A stretch of DNA of 64,000 nt. Source: Prochlorococcus marinus str. MIT 9211. GTDB taxonomy: Bacteria > Cyanobacteriota > Cyanobacteriia > PCC-6307 > Cyanobiaceae. The translations under genes were made by a program, and so were the position numbers. The notes under the pieces are model-generated. The model was not told where the DNA came from. It searched no databases and worked only from the letters and a program-made list of their open reading frames with translations. This document shows positions 1 to 8,202 of this stretch, one piece after another; the stretch's first letter is position 1, and each line of letters starts with the position of its first letter. The stretch is from the NCBI RefSeq assembly GCF_000018585.1, contig NC_009976.1, forward strand, positions 1,357,941-1,421,940, in the 5' to 3' direction.

Positions 1-1356
1 TTTTAGCTCTGTGATTACTTTAGAAATGGTCTGAGGCCTAAGGCTAGATGAATGACCAAGAAAATCTAATAAGCTAATAGTTTTCAAACCAAAAGCATCC
101 CCGTAGTATTCCATAGCTTTATGCTTAGAAACTATCGTCCTTTGATTAGAAGGGATTGTCGCTACTTGTTTTTGAGTCCATTGATCTAAGTCTTCTAAAA
201 GAGAATTAACAGATTGAGTTCTTTCTTTTAAAACTTTTTTAGTTTCTCTATCAAAGAATGAAATTTTCGTGTTGAGATTTTTAGAAATGACATTCCCCAT
301 TTTGATGATGTTATGAGGATCGTGCCAAACATGGGGATCTAGTCCACCATGATCATGGTGATGATGATCACCGCCTTCATCTGGAACTTGAGCTATCGGT
401 TCAATATCATCGCCTGAAACATCTTTAAAGAAATGTTCATTGGCTTCAAACTCAAAAGGCATATGCTCAGTAAAGAATGCATATTTACCAGCTTTTTTAA
501 TTTCTACATTGAATGTTGTGCTGTCTTTTCTCTCATTAAATGTAAGAAGATAGGCTTTTCCCTGTGCAACAAGTTTGTCATTATTGCGTTTAACTTCTGA
601 ATTTTTGGACTCTAATAATTCTTCAGCAAGTTCTTCTGATGCTTCAATATCCCCAGATTTAAGAATGACCATTTTCATTGCAGGGTCCGCATAGTCTCCA
701 TCGACTTTTGCAAAAGACCATTTGTATGTTCCTCGTGAAAGTTCAAAGACACCAGCCCATTCAAAGGCTTCATCTCCATGATCATCATGTTTAGCCGATG
801 AGTGATCGTCATGATCGTCGTGGTCATCATGTTTAGCAGATGAGTGATCGTCATGATCGTCGTGGTCATCATGTTTAGCAGATGAGTGATCGTCATGATC
901 GTCATGATCGTCGTGGTCATCATGTTTAGCAGATGAGTGATCGTCATGATCGTCATGATCGTCGTGGTCATCATGATCGTCAATTTCTATTGCACTTACA
1001 CCGACAACAACCGTTATTGGATTACTCAGCCATTTTTTCATTGCGGGAGTCATCTCTTGCCCAAGAGTAAAGACTTGACTTGCATTATTTAAAGCTTGGG
1101 CTTGCCTCGGAGAAATTTTCACATCATGTACATCTTGTTTTCTATCAATCAAACAAGTAACGGGGGATGAAGGTAACGCAATTGCTGAAACTAAATCACA
1201 AACCAATGGTTCAACAGCAACTATTGACTTTGGTTCAGCTTGAACAACCTGATTGATTCCTGTGAAAAATACAGCTCCTGCTAAAAGAGAATTCTTTAAG
1301 AGTTTTGGCTTAATCGATGATTTTCCTTCACCAGACTTCCTAAAAAAAGACAACAT
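1..1356 (-). CDS. znuA: Zinc ABC transporter substrate-binding protein, ZnuA-like, partial at left edge
   Basis: Periplasmic metal-binding protein that would deliver Zn2+ to ZnuB/ZnuC. The frame is open from the start at 1356 to base 1 (452 codons), so the C-terminus lies outside the window. Visible parts are an N-terminal signal segment ending near VVQA; a first candidate ligand His in QDVHDVKIS; an Asp/His-rich repeat tract at about residues 124-195; about 130 extra residues; a second His in GGLDPHVWHDP; and a third in VSKHKAMEYY. Family members usually have a much shorter His-rich loop and lack the extra ~130-residue block. ATG 1356 was chosen because an in-frame ATG at 1374 almost touches the palindrome at 1378-1402. 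It diverges from znuC. The family is clear; the exact metal is inferred from the linked zur. Confidence 0.88.
   Translation of the reverse strand, partial: MLSFFRKSGEGKSSIKPKLLKNSLLAGAVFFTGINQVVQAEPKSIVAVEPLVCDLVSAIALPSSPVTCLIDRKQDVHDVKISPRQAQALNNASQVFTLGQEMTPAMKKWLSNPITVVVGVSAIEIDDHDDHDDHDDHDDHSSAKHDDHDDHDDHDDHSSAKHDDHDDHDDHSSAKHDDHDDHDDHSSAKHDDHGDEAFEWAGVFELSRGTYKWSFAKVDGDYADPAMKMVILKSGDIEASEELAEELLESKNSEVKRNNDKLVAQGKAYLLTFNERKDSTTFNVEIKKAGKYAFFTEHMPFEFEANEHFFKDVSGDDIEPIAQVPDEGGDHHHHDHGGLDPHVWHDPHNIIKMGNVISKNLNTKISFFDRETKKVLKERTQSVNSLLEDLDQWTQKQVATIPSNQRTIVSKHKAMEYYGDAFGLKTISLLDFLGHSSSLRPQTISKVITELK
775..985 (-). repeat. In-frame tandem Asp/His repeats inside znuA
   Basis: DNA and protein repeat inside znuA. 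Blocks of 5, 4, 3 and 3 DDH triplets are each closed by SSAKH. The repeat units at the DNA level are about 51 and 42 bp and nearly identical, which suggests unequal recombination or slippage. His-rich loops in ZnuA-type proteins are known to bind zinc weakly and may act as a metal reservoir or chaperone; this one is unusually long and regular. Confidence 0.9.
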
Positions 1357-1377
1357 GGGCCAGGGATTTATCATAAT

Positions 1378-1402
1378 AATGAAAACGATAATGGTTTTCA
1401 TT
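1378..1402. promoter_or_regulatory. Putative Zur box between znuA and znuC
   Basis: Perfect 9-bp inverted repeat AATGAAAAC / GTTTTCATT around the 7-bp centre GATAATG. Position and base composition fit a Fur/Zur-family operator controlling both divergent transcripts, and a Fur-family regulator is encoded 0.8 kb away. Assignment to Zur rather than Fur is inferred from the gene neighbours. Confidence 0.7.
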
Positions 1403-1448
1403 CCTTATGACAAGTATATTAGTATTTTATGAGGGAATCCTCTAATTG

Positions 1449-2153
1449 ATGACCTGTTTAATTGCTAAAAATCTGACATATTCTTATTCAAGGGAAAGCA
1501 ATCCTGTTTTAGAAGAGGTCTCAGTTTCTTTGCGACCAGGGACTTTAACGGCTCTTGTTGGTCCCAATGGTGCAGGAAAGTCCACGTTATTAAATTTACT
1601 TCAAGGACATAACAAGCCTGATAAAGGAAAAATAACTATTGATGGTAATGAGTTAGTTAACAATCGAGCCCAAGTTGCCCTAATGCCCCAAAGGGGAAAA
1701 TTGAACTGGAATTTCCCCATTACTATTGAAGGATTGGTATCTTTAGGCCGTGTAAACCATTCAAAATTATCTTGTTGTGAGCTAGAGGCGGCACTTCAAC
1801 GAGTTGGAATATCTCATTTAGCCAAAAGAAGGCTTGATTCATTATCTGGCGGTCAGCAACAAAGAGCATTGCTGGCCAAAACATTGATGTCACCAGCCAA
1901 AATATTGCTTCTTGATGAGCCCTGTTCTGCATTAGATCCTCCTGCAAGAGAGGACTTTTTATTAATCATTCGTCAGCTGGCTGATGCGGGATTATCACTT
2001 TTTGTTAGCAGCCATGATTGGGGTTCATCTTTAAATGCTTATGACAAGGTTGTTGCTCTTGATAAAACCGTCTTAGCTAATGGCTCACCCCTGGAAGTAC
2101 AGCAAAAACTTGATTCAATTGATTGCATGAGAGGAAACTACTGCTGTGGCTGA
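1449..2153 (+). CDS. znuC: Zinc ABC transporter ATP-binding protein
   Basis: Cytoplasmic ATPase powering zinc import through ZnuB. A single ABC domain spans the protein: Walker A GPNGAGKST near residues 39-46, signature LSGGQQQR at about 135, Walker B ILLLDEP at about 155, and the switch His in SSHDW at about 190. At ~234 residues it is normal for the ZnuC/MntB class. ATG 1449 is preferred over the in-frame TTG at 1446. The palindrome at 1378-1402 lies just upstream. The gene is separated from znuB by the oppositely oriented zur, so the transporter is not one simple operon. Confidence 0.93.
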   Translation: MTCLIAKNLTYSYSRESNPVLEEVSVSLRPGTLTALVGPNGAGKSTLLNLLQGHNKPDKGKITIDGNELVNNRAQVALMPQRGKLNWNFPITIEGLVSLGRVNHSKLSCCELEAALQRVGISHLAKRRLDSLSGGQQQRALLAKTLMSPAKILLLDEPCSALDPPAREDFLLIIRQLADAGLSLFVSSHDWGSSLNAYDKVVALDKTVLANGSPLEVQQKLDSIDCMRGNYCCG

Positions 2154-2169
2154 TCTCCTTAAAATTTCA

Positions 2170-2571
2170 TCAAGCATTCATCGATTTAGAGCAAATCTGG
2201 CAAAGTCCAAAATATTCAAGCGTATGAAACAAGAGCTCAAACTCTTTAGATGTTTTCTTGGGCAGATTCATTGTTTTAACTGGACAACCTTCAAGGCGTC
2301 TCGTCTCTCCACAACTAACACAAGTTAAATGATGAATGTCTCGTTCAACGGGAGCATAAAGGACTTCACCTGTTGGCAGATGTCTAGAACGAACTAAGCC
2401 CTGTTTTACAAGTGCTTGCAAATTCCTATAAACCGTTGTCAGCCCCATAGAGAAATCACCTTCATGCAAAGATCTATATAATTCTTGACCACTCAATTCA
2501 TCCGCACATTTGTTGAGCTCATGAAGCAATTGCTTTTGACGTTTGGTAGTTTCAGGCTTGCTCCTATTCAT
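2170..2571 (-). CDS. zur: Fur-family metalloregulator, probable Zur
   Basis: Dimeric metal-dependent DNA-binding repressor expected to shut off zinc uptake in replete cells. An N-terminal winged helix covers roughly residues 1-80 (ELYRSLHEG... TTVYRNLQALVKQGLV). The C-terminal dimerisation and metal domain has HHLTCVSCGE and CQICS, giving two CxxC pairs typical of the structural zinc site. Length (~133 aa) is typical. ATG 2571 is preferred to the upstream in-frame TTG 2577. It converges on znuC with 16 bp between them and diverges from znuB. Zur rather than Fur or PerR is inferred from its place inside the znu locus. Confidence 0.85.
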   Translation of the reverse strand: MNRSKPETTKRQKQLLHELNKCADELSGQELYRSLHEGDFSMGLTTVYRNLQALVKQGLVRSRHLPTGEVLYAPVERDIHHLTCVSCGETRRLEGCPVKTMNLPKKTSKEFELLFHTLEYFGLCQICSKSMNA

Positions 2572-2625
2572 CAGCAAGATCTTGATGTCATTGATCTCTA
2601 CTGACCATAACGAATCATTTGATTC

Positions 2626-3411
2626 ATGTCTTTAATCAATACAATTTGGTGGATCACTCCTCTCTGTATAACAATCTTTACAGGATTACTGTGCCCAGCA
2701 ATGGGTACCGTATTAATTACCCACAAAAGACTTTTACAAGTTAATTTAATTTCTCATTGTGTATTACCAGGATTAGCTTTGGCGATGGCTCTTGGTGTAG
2801 ATCCTTCTATTGGTGGAGTTATCAGTGGTTTAGTGGGGGCTTTAGCTGCAGACAATTTGGCCAATAATAAAAAGGAAAACTATGCAGCAGTGATGAATAC
2901 AATTCTTGCTGGTTCAATTGGTCTTGGTGTTCTCCTTATCCCTCTACTTGGTATCAGAATTGATTTAGAAGCTGTGTTGTTTGGAGATTTGCTAACAGCA
3001 AATATTGGAGACCTTCTAAGAACTTGCATTGCTTTTTCTACGTTTATTTGTCTAATAATTTTTAGTTACAACCAGATTGTTCATACTGGATTAGACCCTG
3101 AGGGTGCTGTTGCAAGTGGCATAAAAGTAAATTATTTAAATTTAGCCCTTGGTTTTACAACTGCGCTGGTCATAGTTAGCTCAATGTCAGCAGTAGGAGT
3201 AATCCTTGTCATTGCTTTGCTTTCTACTCCAACTTTGTTGGGATTACAAAAAGCCCCATCCTTATGGGTAGCCATGGCTAGATCATCAATATTTGGACTT
3301 GTAATATCAGTCCTAGGTTTTGTGTTTGCAATTATTTTTAATTTGTCACCTGGACCTCTTATCAGTGTCCTCTGTGTTGCTTCTTTGGTATTTCTACCAA
3401 GTAAAAAATAG
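2626..3411 (+). CDS. znuB: Zinc ABC transporter permease
   Basis: Integral membrane permease of the ABC-3 family that carries zinc across the inner membrane with ZnuA and ZnuC. The 261 residues are hydrophobic almost throughout, with about eight predicted membrane helices, and include the family-like stretch HCVLPGLALAMALG near residue 45. Length is normal. It starts 54 bp from the zur start on the other strand, so it probably has its own promoter in that gap; no second copy of the palindromic box is seen there. Confidence 0.92.
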   Translation: MSLINTIWWITPLCITIFTGLLCPAMGTVLITHKRLLQVNLISHCVLPGLALAMALGVDPSIGGVISGLVGALAADNLANNKKENYAAVMNTILAGSIGLGVLLIPLLGIRIDLEAVLFGDLLTANIGDLLRTCIAFSTFICLIIFSYNQIVHTGLDPEGAVASGIKVNYLNLALGFTTALVIVSSMSAVGVILVIALLSTPTLLGLQKAPSLWVAMARSSIFGLVISVLGFVFAIIFNLSPGPLISVLCVASLVFLPSKK

Positions 3412-3468
3412 TATTAAACAATTATTCTCAACTAAATACAAAATTTCTTTTAACTGTCTAAAAAACAA

Positions 3469-3846
3469 ATGAACCAAGAAATCACAACGGAGCATGCCAA
3501 AAAAGCTCAAAAAGATGCTGAATGGGCTTACAACAATGCAATGGAAAAGTTCTACTACTCAATGTTGGAGGTTGTTTTCTTAAGAATCAAAAGTCATCTC
3601 AGTCCACAGGGATTAAAGAAAGTCATAGAGATGGACAAAAAAAGAAACGACAATGCAAACCTTGGCGTTGAATTTAGTCAAAAAACTTGGGCAGTTTTAG
3701 CAGAATCTTGGGCAGGAGCGGAAGGACTAGCCATAAAACAAATCGCTGACCTTTATGAGCTTGAGATAGCTGATTTGGATATATCTAAAATTGAGAAGCT
3801 CAATGAAAAGTCTACTTCCCCGCAATGCAAACCAACTACAAAATAA
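3469..3846 (+). CDS. Hypothetical protein, small and helical
   Basis: 125 residues, charged and helix-rich (EHAKKAQKDAEWAYNNAM at the start), with no signal peptide or membrane span. It follows znuB by 57 bp on the same strand but need not be functionally linked. The last ~15 codons overlap another open frame (3791-4033) that I judge to be noise. I recognise no family. Confidence 0.6.
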   Translation: MNQEITTEHAKKAQKDAEWAYNNAMEKFYYSMLEVVFLRIKSHLSPQGLKKVIEMDKKRNDNANLGVEFSQKTWAVLAESWAGAEGLAIKQIADLYELEIADLDISKIEKLNEKSTSPQCKPTTK

Positions 3847-4053
3847 AAACAACAAAAAGCCTGAGGAAAGATTGATAGGGACTAGAAAGGATGCTTCCAA
3901 AATACCCCTACCTAATTATCGATATATATCTCTAGCTAAGATTAATGACTATCTGATCTCTTCTTCAATGGCACAGAGAACCAAAACCTTTCTTGTAACT
4001 CATCATCTACAAGCCACTCTTTGTATTCACTAGCAAAGGCAAGAAAAAACGTT

Positions 4054-4218
4054 TCATGAACAATAACGATCTGCCATTTCTTGAAGCATCTTTCTGATGT
4101 GCTCGTCTTGAGCATTGGTTTCTTCTTTTAGTTTCTCGCATGCTCCTTTAATTTGCATCCATACCGCTTCCATTACTTCACGTTCTTCTTCTGAAGGTAT
4201 CCATTTAGGTGTTTCCAT
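4054..4218 (-). CDS. Small hypothetical acidic protein
   Basis: 54 codons from ATG 4218 (METPKWIPSEEEREVMEA...), rich in Glu, Lys and Met and predicted to be one long helix pair. The upstream in-frame extension to 4242 adds nothing obvious. It sits at the left edge of the accessory island, 47 bp before the first repeat module. Composition looks coding, but no family is recognised. Confidence 0.45.
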   Translation of the reverse strand: METPKWIPSEEEREVMEAVWMQIKGACEKLKEETNAQDEHIRKMLQEMADRYCS

Positions 4219-4264
4219 ATAAGAGATAATAGAAGCACCCAAAAATGGGTTAAATCAAGAGGCT

Positions 4265-4425
4265 ATCCACACACCATCCACACATTGCAATATCACTGAG
4301 AACCCATGGCATCACAAGAACCTAACTACTGGATCATGAACAACGTACATCCTGTCATACCAAGAGATTTGAAGGAATCTCCAAATCCTGTTCAAACTTA
4401 TAATCAATTGCCTGATTACTTCTAA
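4265..4425 (+). repeat. EVE-start repeat module, copy A
   Basis: Two 8-mers ATCCACAC at 4265-4272 and 4276-4283 (11 bp apart). At +41 comes ATG 4306, opening a 39-codon frame that begins MASQEPNYWIM, closely matching the EVE protein start at 22867 (MTEPNYWIMK). A further half-site GTTCAAAC lies at 4390-4397, 125 bp from the first. The frame ends at 4425, just before the next gene. This is the leftmost copy, so it marks the island edge. Confidence 0.85.
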
Positions 4426-4427
4426 GC

Positions 4428-6146
4428 CTATTCAACAAAGTAGGGGTTTTTTTTCATATAAACTTCTTGACCTTGGGTTTCACCAGTTGTAATACCTTTA
4501 CTGCTAGACCTAAAAGTAATATATTTCCCTTCTTTAGTTATATTTGGATCTCGAAGGTGATCATCAAATTCATAAGACTCATCAAATAACCTCTTTACTT
4601 GATTAGAAGAAGTATCATAGACAAAAATGTCACTTTTACCCGTAGTTGGAGTATCCGTAAGATTCGTTGCTGATGACTGGAAAACAACATATTTACCATC
4701 ACCAGAGAACTTACCTGTGTGTGAGTAGCCATTGCCAGAATTACCATTTGAATTCTGACTAATTACCTTTAACTTCCCAGAGCTCAGATCTTTCATATAA
4801 AGTTGGGCGACGCCATTTGAACCTCTACTTGTAAAGATAACTTTTGATCCATCTGCCGAAATTTGTGACCCAGAACCATATTGACCAAAGTCAGACAATC
4901 TATTCCCCTGACTATCTGCTGTAACCAAAGAAACTTTGGAAGTATTAAAGTCTTTGACATAAAGGTTTGTACCACTTACACCTTCTACGAGATCATCTCC
5001 TTTATAGATAAAAGTTACTTTTGACCCATCATCACTCATCCCCATCCCATATCCACCATTGGATCCCCACCCAGTTCCAGTAGAACCATCTGGTGCTGTT
5101 GTAACAGTAGAAAGTTCTCCTGTTAATAAGTCTTTTCTATACATCAATGTTCTCGACCAGTCTTTAGATTGCCATTCAGCTTCAGGTAATCCTGCAAATC
5201 GAACATCAGGACTTTCAAAAATAACATATCTACCATCCGAAGACATTGAAGCATCCCTAATTCCCCATTTCGTCTGGATTTTTGTTCCATTACTAAGTGT
5301 ATCTACCCGAACTACGTCTCCTGTAAGAAGGTCTTTTCGATAAATCGGTTGAGGACCTTCACATTGTCCTCTTGGATCACACTCTTCTCCTGTTATTGCT
5401 CCTGGCAACCCGTCAAGATCAACTGAGCCATACTCGTCAATAGTAAACAGAGCATACCTACCATCACAAGACATCCCTCTTATATGCTGACTGTCGCCTG
5501 TTGATGGAATCCCTTCTTTTGTTGAAGTGATTAATACCTTTTCACCAGTAATTATATTCTGTCGATATTGATTATTTCTCTCTGTGTAACCCCCTCTTCC
5601 TCTAGAGGTCACATACTTCCCATCACAGCTAATGATAGTGTTATCTCCATTTCCATCAGAAAGCTTCAGAAGGTCGACATCTAAGCCATTGGTTTCAGGC
5701 TCTTCCACTTCATTTAATGCGACATCAGTAATAACAGCAACCTCCCCTAAAGAAGGTTTTTCTTTTGCAACAGCTACTTTCTTGCAACTTGGGAACCCCG
5801 TTGACTCTGCATTCTTATAGCTACAAGTTATTAGTCCAGTTTCTGAGTCATAACTATATTGAGGGTTATTTTCTTCATCTCTAGGGATTGCACTCGCAGA
5901 TTCACAATTACCGATCAATGAATATCGAGGGATTCTTCTAGGTGTAAAAGTACCAGGCGATCCAAAAATATAATCGCTTTGACATTCATCTCTGATCTGA
6001 CGCATAGCCTGTCCTGCGCCAACTGAATTACCACGGCGCACAAGTGACAGGAACTGAGGTCCTAGCAAGGCACTGAGCATAGAGATAACAGCCATTACAA
6101 CTGCCATCTCAATCAAAGTGAATGCTTTGTTCTTTTCAATGTCCAT
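4428..6146 (-). CDS. Type IV pilin-like protein fused to a TolB/WD40-like beta-propeller
   Basis: 572 residues. The N-terminus is a prepilin signal: a short charged leader, then AFTLIEMAVVMAVISMLSAL, which prepilin peptidase would cleave before a Phe-class residue and which forms the N-terminal pilin helix. From about residue 170 onward there are seven repeats of the form SxDGKYVxFxS (for example SCDGRYALFT, SSDGRYVIFES, SADGSKVIFTS), typical of PD40/TolB beta-propeller blades. The likely product is a surface-exposed minor pilin carrying a propeller, perhaps for adhesion or ligand binding. The two domain types are clear; their joint function is inferred. It lies between repeat copies A and B as a single-gene cassette, transcribed opposite to them. 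Confidence 0.8.
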   Translation of the reverse strand: MDIEKNKAFTLIEMAVVMAVISMLSALLGPQFLSLVRRGNSVGAGQAMRQIRDECQSDYIFGSPGTFTPRRIPRYSLIGNCESASAIPRDEENNPQYSYDSETGLITCSYKNAESTGFPSCKKVAVAKEKPSLGEVAVITDVALNEVEEPETNGLDVDLLKLSDGNGDNTIISCDGKYVTSRGRGGYTERNNQYRQNIITGEKVLITSTKEGIPSTGDSQHIRGMSCDGRYALFTIDEYGSVDLDGLPGAITGEECDPRGQCEGPQPIYRKDLLTGDVVRVDTLSNGTKIQTKWGIRDASMSSDGRYVIFESPDVRFAGLPEAEWQSKDWSRTLMYRKDLLTGELSTVTTAPDGSTGTGWGSNGGYGMGMSDDGSKVTFIYKGDDLVEGVSGTNLYVKDFNTSKVSLVTADSQGNRLSDFGQYGSGSQISADGSKVIFTSRGSNGVAQLYMKDLSSGKLKVISQNSNGNSGNGYSHTGKFSGDGKYVVFQSSATNLTDTPTTGKSDIFVYDTSSNQVKRLFDESYEFDDHLRDPNITKEGKYITFRSSSKGITTGETQGQEVYMKKNPYFVE

Positions 6147-6267
6147 AGCAACATCATTGAGTTACTTACTTCATCCAAGCAAAACCAGGTTCCCAAGACA
6201 CTAGAAATTTATAATTAGGCAAGAAAAAGTATTAAAGGTCTCAGTTAGTCATCAAAACTTGGTTGAA

Positions 6268-6446
6268 ATAGAGTAAATAAAAGAGATGGAAGAATGAGGT
6301 TTCATTCCAACTCCATTCCAACCATCGAGTATCGCTAAGATTACAGACTATGACTGAACCACGCTACTGGCTAATGAAAAGCGAGTCTGCTTTTATACCA
6401 ATGGATTTCAGCTTTTGATCAAAATCCATTCGAACTTTATTCGAAC
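6268..6446 (+). repeat. EVE-start repeat module, copy B (93/94 match to copy F)
   Basis: Bases 6268-6361 match 22785-22878 at all but one position (6278, T versus G), including upstream DNA, the motif pair ATTCCAAC at 6304-6311 and 6315-6322, and ATG 6350 at +46. The frame reads 22 codons (MTEPRYWLMKSES...) and stops at 6418. A second pair, ATTCGAAC, lies at 6428-6435 and 6439-6446, 124 bp after the first. Confidence 0.9.
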
Positions 6447-6448
6447 CC

Positions 6449-7033
6449 TTAATATCCATCATATTCAGGACGACATTGTGGGTATTGCCTCATAAGTATC
6501 TGTGCAGGCAATCTATTTGATAAAGACTCGCAATCAACAGGAGGGAAGCCATCACACCCACCTATGGCTTCGCAATGCGCTCTACAATTAGGGTCTGTCT
6601 CACAATCACCAGGAAGTGGGGGAGGGATCGCTTGATCTAAACAAGATTTATATGAGTTTGGCCAATTACTTTTAACTCCAGTAGACATATTCAAACTAAT
6701 CACACAAGGAAACTCTTCTGTTTGACCATTAATAGTTGCCGTCATCTCACCTGAGCAATCTGTTGCTGCAAAAACAACTCCTGGAATAGGTGGTCCGGTA
6801 GGAGGAGAGTCAGGATCATTGACACATTCGGAATGAGATTGACTGAGAGACATTTTTGTTGCTGAAAAGATTGCCTCATTCAACAAATTAATAATGTTAG
6901 GTAGCCCAATCGCAGCCAAAATTGCAAGGACAGCAATCACAACGACTAACTCAAGCAAAGAAAATCCTTTATCACCCTTTTTACGAGGAAGCTTTTTAAT
7001 TAGATGTAGTTGCAGCCGATTATGCAAAATCAT
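6449..7033 (-). CDS. Cys-rich type IV pilin-like protein
   Basis: About 194 residues. A leader of ~23 residues ending KKGDKG precedes FSLLELVVVIAVLAILAAIG, the classic prepilin N-terminal helix with Glu at +5. The mature part has many Cys (for example CETDPNCRAHCEAIGGCDG) and Pro-rich loops, so several disulfides are likely. It would be processed by prepilin peptidase and placed in a type IV pilus or pseudopilus; no assembly genes (pilB, C, D, Q) are in the window. ATG 7033 is preferred to TTG 7036. Its stop codon lies 2 bp from the second motif pair of copy B, and copy C lies upstream, so it too is a one-gene cassette. Confidence 0.8.
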   Translation of the reverse strand: MILHNRLQLHLIKKLPRKKGDKGFSLLELVVVIAVLAILAAIGLPNIINLLNEAIFSATKMSLSQSHSECVNDPDSPPTGPPIPGVVFAATDCSGEMTATINGQTEEFPCVISLNMSTGVKSNWPNSYKSCLDQAIPPPLPGDCETDPNCRAHCEAIGGCDGFPPVDCESLSNRLPAQILMRQYPQCRPEYDGY

Positions 7034-7137
7034 CAAACCTATCTAATTAGTTTAATAATTCACACTAAAGATGACTCAAGAAAGCAAGAAAGTCCAAACT
7101 TGGCAAGAATAGAAAAAAGCAAAGCGAACAAAGTTTC

Positions 7138-7281
7138 ATTCCAACTTTATTCGAACCGATAATTTTTGCTGAGATCCCATGGCACAACAGGAACCTAGCT
7201 ACTGGCTAATGAAAAGAGCACTTGTAGTTGCAGGAAGGGATCTCAAGGATTAGAAAAATCCTGTTCAAACTCTGTTCAAAC
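7138..7281 (+). repeat. EVE-start repeat module, copy C
   Basis: Motif pair ATTCCAAC 7138-7145 and ATTCGAAC 7149-7156; ATG 7179 at +41 opens a 24-codon frame (MAQQEPSYWLMK...) ending at 7253. A second pair, GTTCAAAC at 7263-7270 and 7274-7281, starts 125 bp after the first. Its interior also resembles copy A around AAATCCTGTTCAAAC. Confidence 0.88.
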
Positions 7282-7406
7282 TTTTGAGGCATCCTTGATT
7301 CCCTCTAAAACTTCAAGGCAATCTTCGAACAACACCATATGTAGTGTCATTTGTGACTTTTCTGGTAAAAACCCTTTAGCATAGGAATCTGTAACTAATT
7401 ATCTGC

Positions 7407-8033
7407 ATGGCAGATCTACATGCCGGACAGCCGGAAACTAAAAGACCTGAACATAAAGTCTTTACAGCCAAGGATTTTGATCATCCTGAAGATTGGGCTT
7501 ATAGAAAAGATCTTCCATTAAGTGTTGATGAATTTGATCCTGAGCTTTTTAGAAGAGGTCTAGAGAGTAATGAGACAAATACGATGTTGCGGACGCTCAT
7601 GATGAGCCATAGGAGCTTGTCAGCGCTGGTGATTCAACAGCAAAGCCAAATAGGTCTTATGGCCAAACAAATTGAAGATATTCATGCTCAATCCTGCACT
7701 TCAATCATCTACTCATATGTTGATTACAGTACTGGCGGCTGGATCAAAATTGGTTTTAGCAAGAGTATTGATGAGTTTGATAAAACTAGATCCAAGGAGC
7801 ATGAAAGAAATGGTTTCGAATTTGTGGCTAAAAAAATTGGAACCATAAAAAGAGAAGATCAGCTCAAGAAAATCATGAAAAACAAAGGAGAAGAGCCAAG
7901 ATATAGAACCAAAGAGCAATACCGCTTAACCAAATCAAATATTGACTTGCTCTTGAGACTTGATTGGCCTTGGAACGTCGAAAATCCATATCAATATTTG
8001 CAAAAGCATAAACAAATTGATCTAAACTTATGA
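7407..8033 (+). CDS. Hypothetical protein with a GIY-YIG/Mug113-like C-terminal region
   Basis: 208 residues. The N-terminal ~70 (PEDWAYRKDLPLSVDEFDPEL) resembles nothing I know. A helical stretch follows (about 70-105). From ~108, the pattern IIYSYVDYSTGGWIKIGFSK with Arg, Lys and Glu further on recalls the GIY-YIG/T5orf172/Mug113 fold, but the catalytic signature is weak. It could be a nuclease or just a DNA-binding relative. It is flanked by repeat copies C and D, a one-gene cassette reading in the same direction as the repeats. Family call tentative. Confidence 0.55.
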   Translation: MADLHAGQPETKRPEHKVFTAKDFDHPEDWAYRKDLPLSVDEFDPELFRRGLESNETNTMLRTLMMSHRSLSALVIQQQSQIGLMAKQIEDIHAQSCTSIIYSYVDYSTGGWIKIGFSKSIDEFDKTRSKEHERNGFEFVAKKIGTIKREDQLKKIMKNKGEEPRYRTKEQYRLTKSNIDLLLRLDWPWNVENPYQYLQKHKQIDLNL

Positions 8034-8045
8034 AAAGAGCAAAAA

Positions 8046-8198
8046 ATTCACACCTTATTCACACACTGATATTCCCCGAAATCCCTTGATATGACTGACA
8101 TTTCCTACTGGCTAATGAAACACGTACCAGAGCTAATATGACAGTTATACCAAGGCTTTAAGAAAAAGAGTAGAATCATATCCACACACCATCCACAC
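8046..8198 (+). repeat. EVE-start repeat module, copy D
   Basis: Motif pair ATTCACAC at 8046-8053 and 8057-8064; ATG 8091 at +45 opens a 16-codon frame (MTDISYWLMKHVPELI) ending at 8141. A second pair, ATCCACAC at 8180-8187 and 8191-8198, ends 4 bp before the recombinase start. Such a position suits an autoregulatory operator or an accessory recombination site. Confidence 0.85.
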
Positions 8199-8202
8199 AT
8201 TT

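Noticed and set aside
675-983. Antisense-frame protein of Met-Thr-Ile repeats
   Set aside because: Off-frame reading of the DDH/SSAKH repeat DNA of znuA; the true frame is continuous from 1356 to 1.
2146-2328. Small plus-strand frame after znuC
   Set aside because: Lies over the 3' end of zur on the other strand, which has a full Fur-family domain; no coding features of its own.
3791-4033. 80-residue frame overlapping the 125-residue hypothetical gene
   Set aside because: Overlaps a better frame, poor composition, no start signal.
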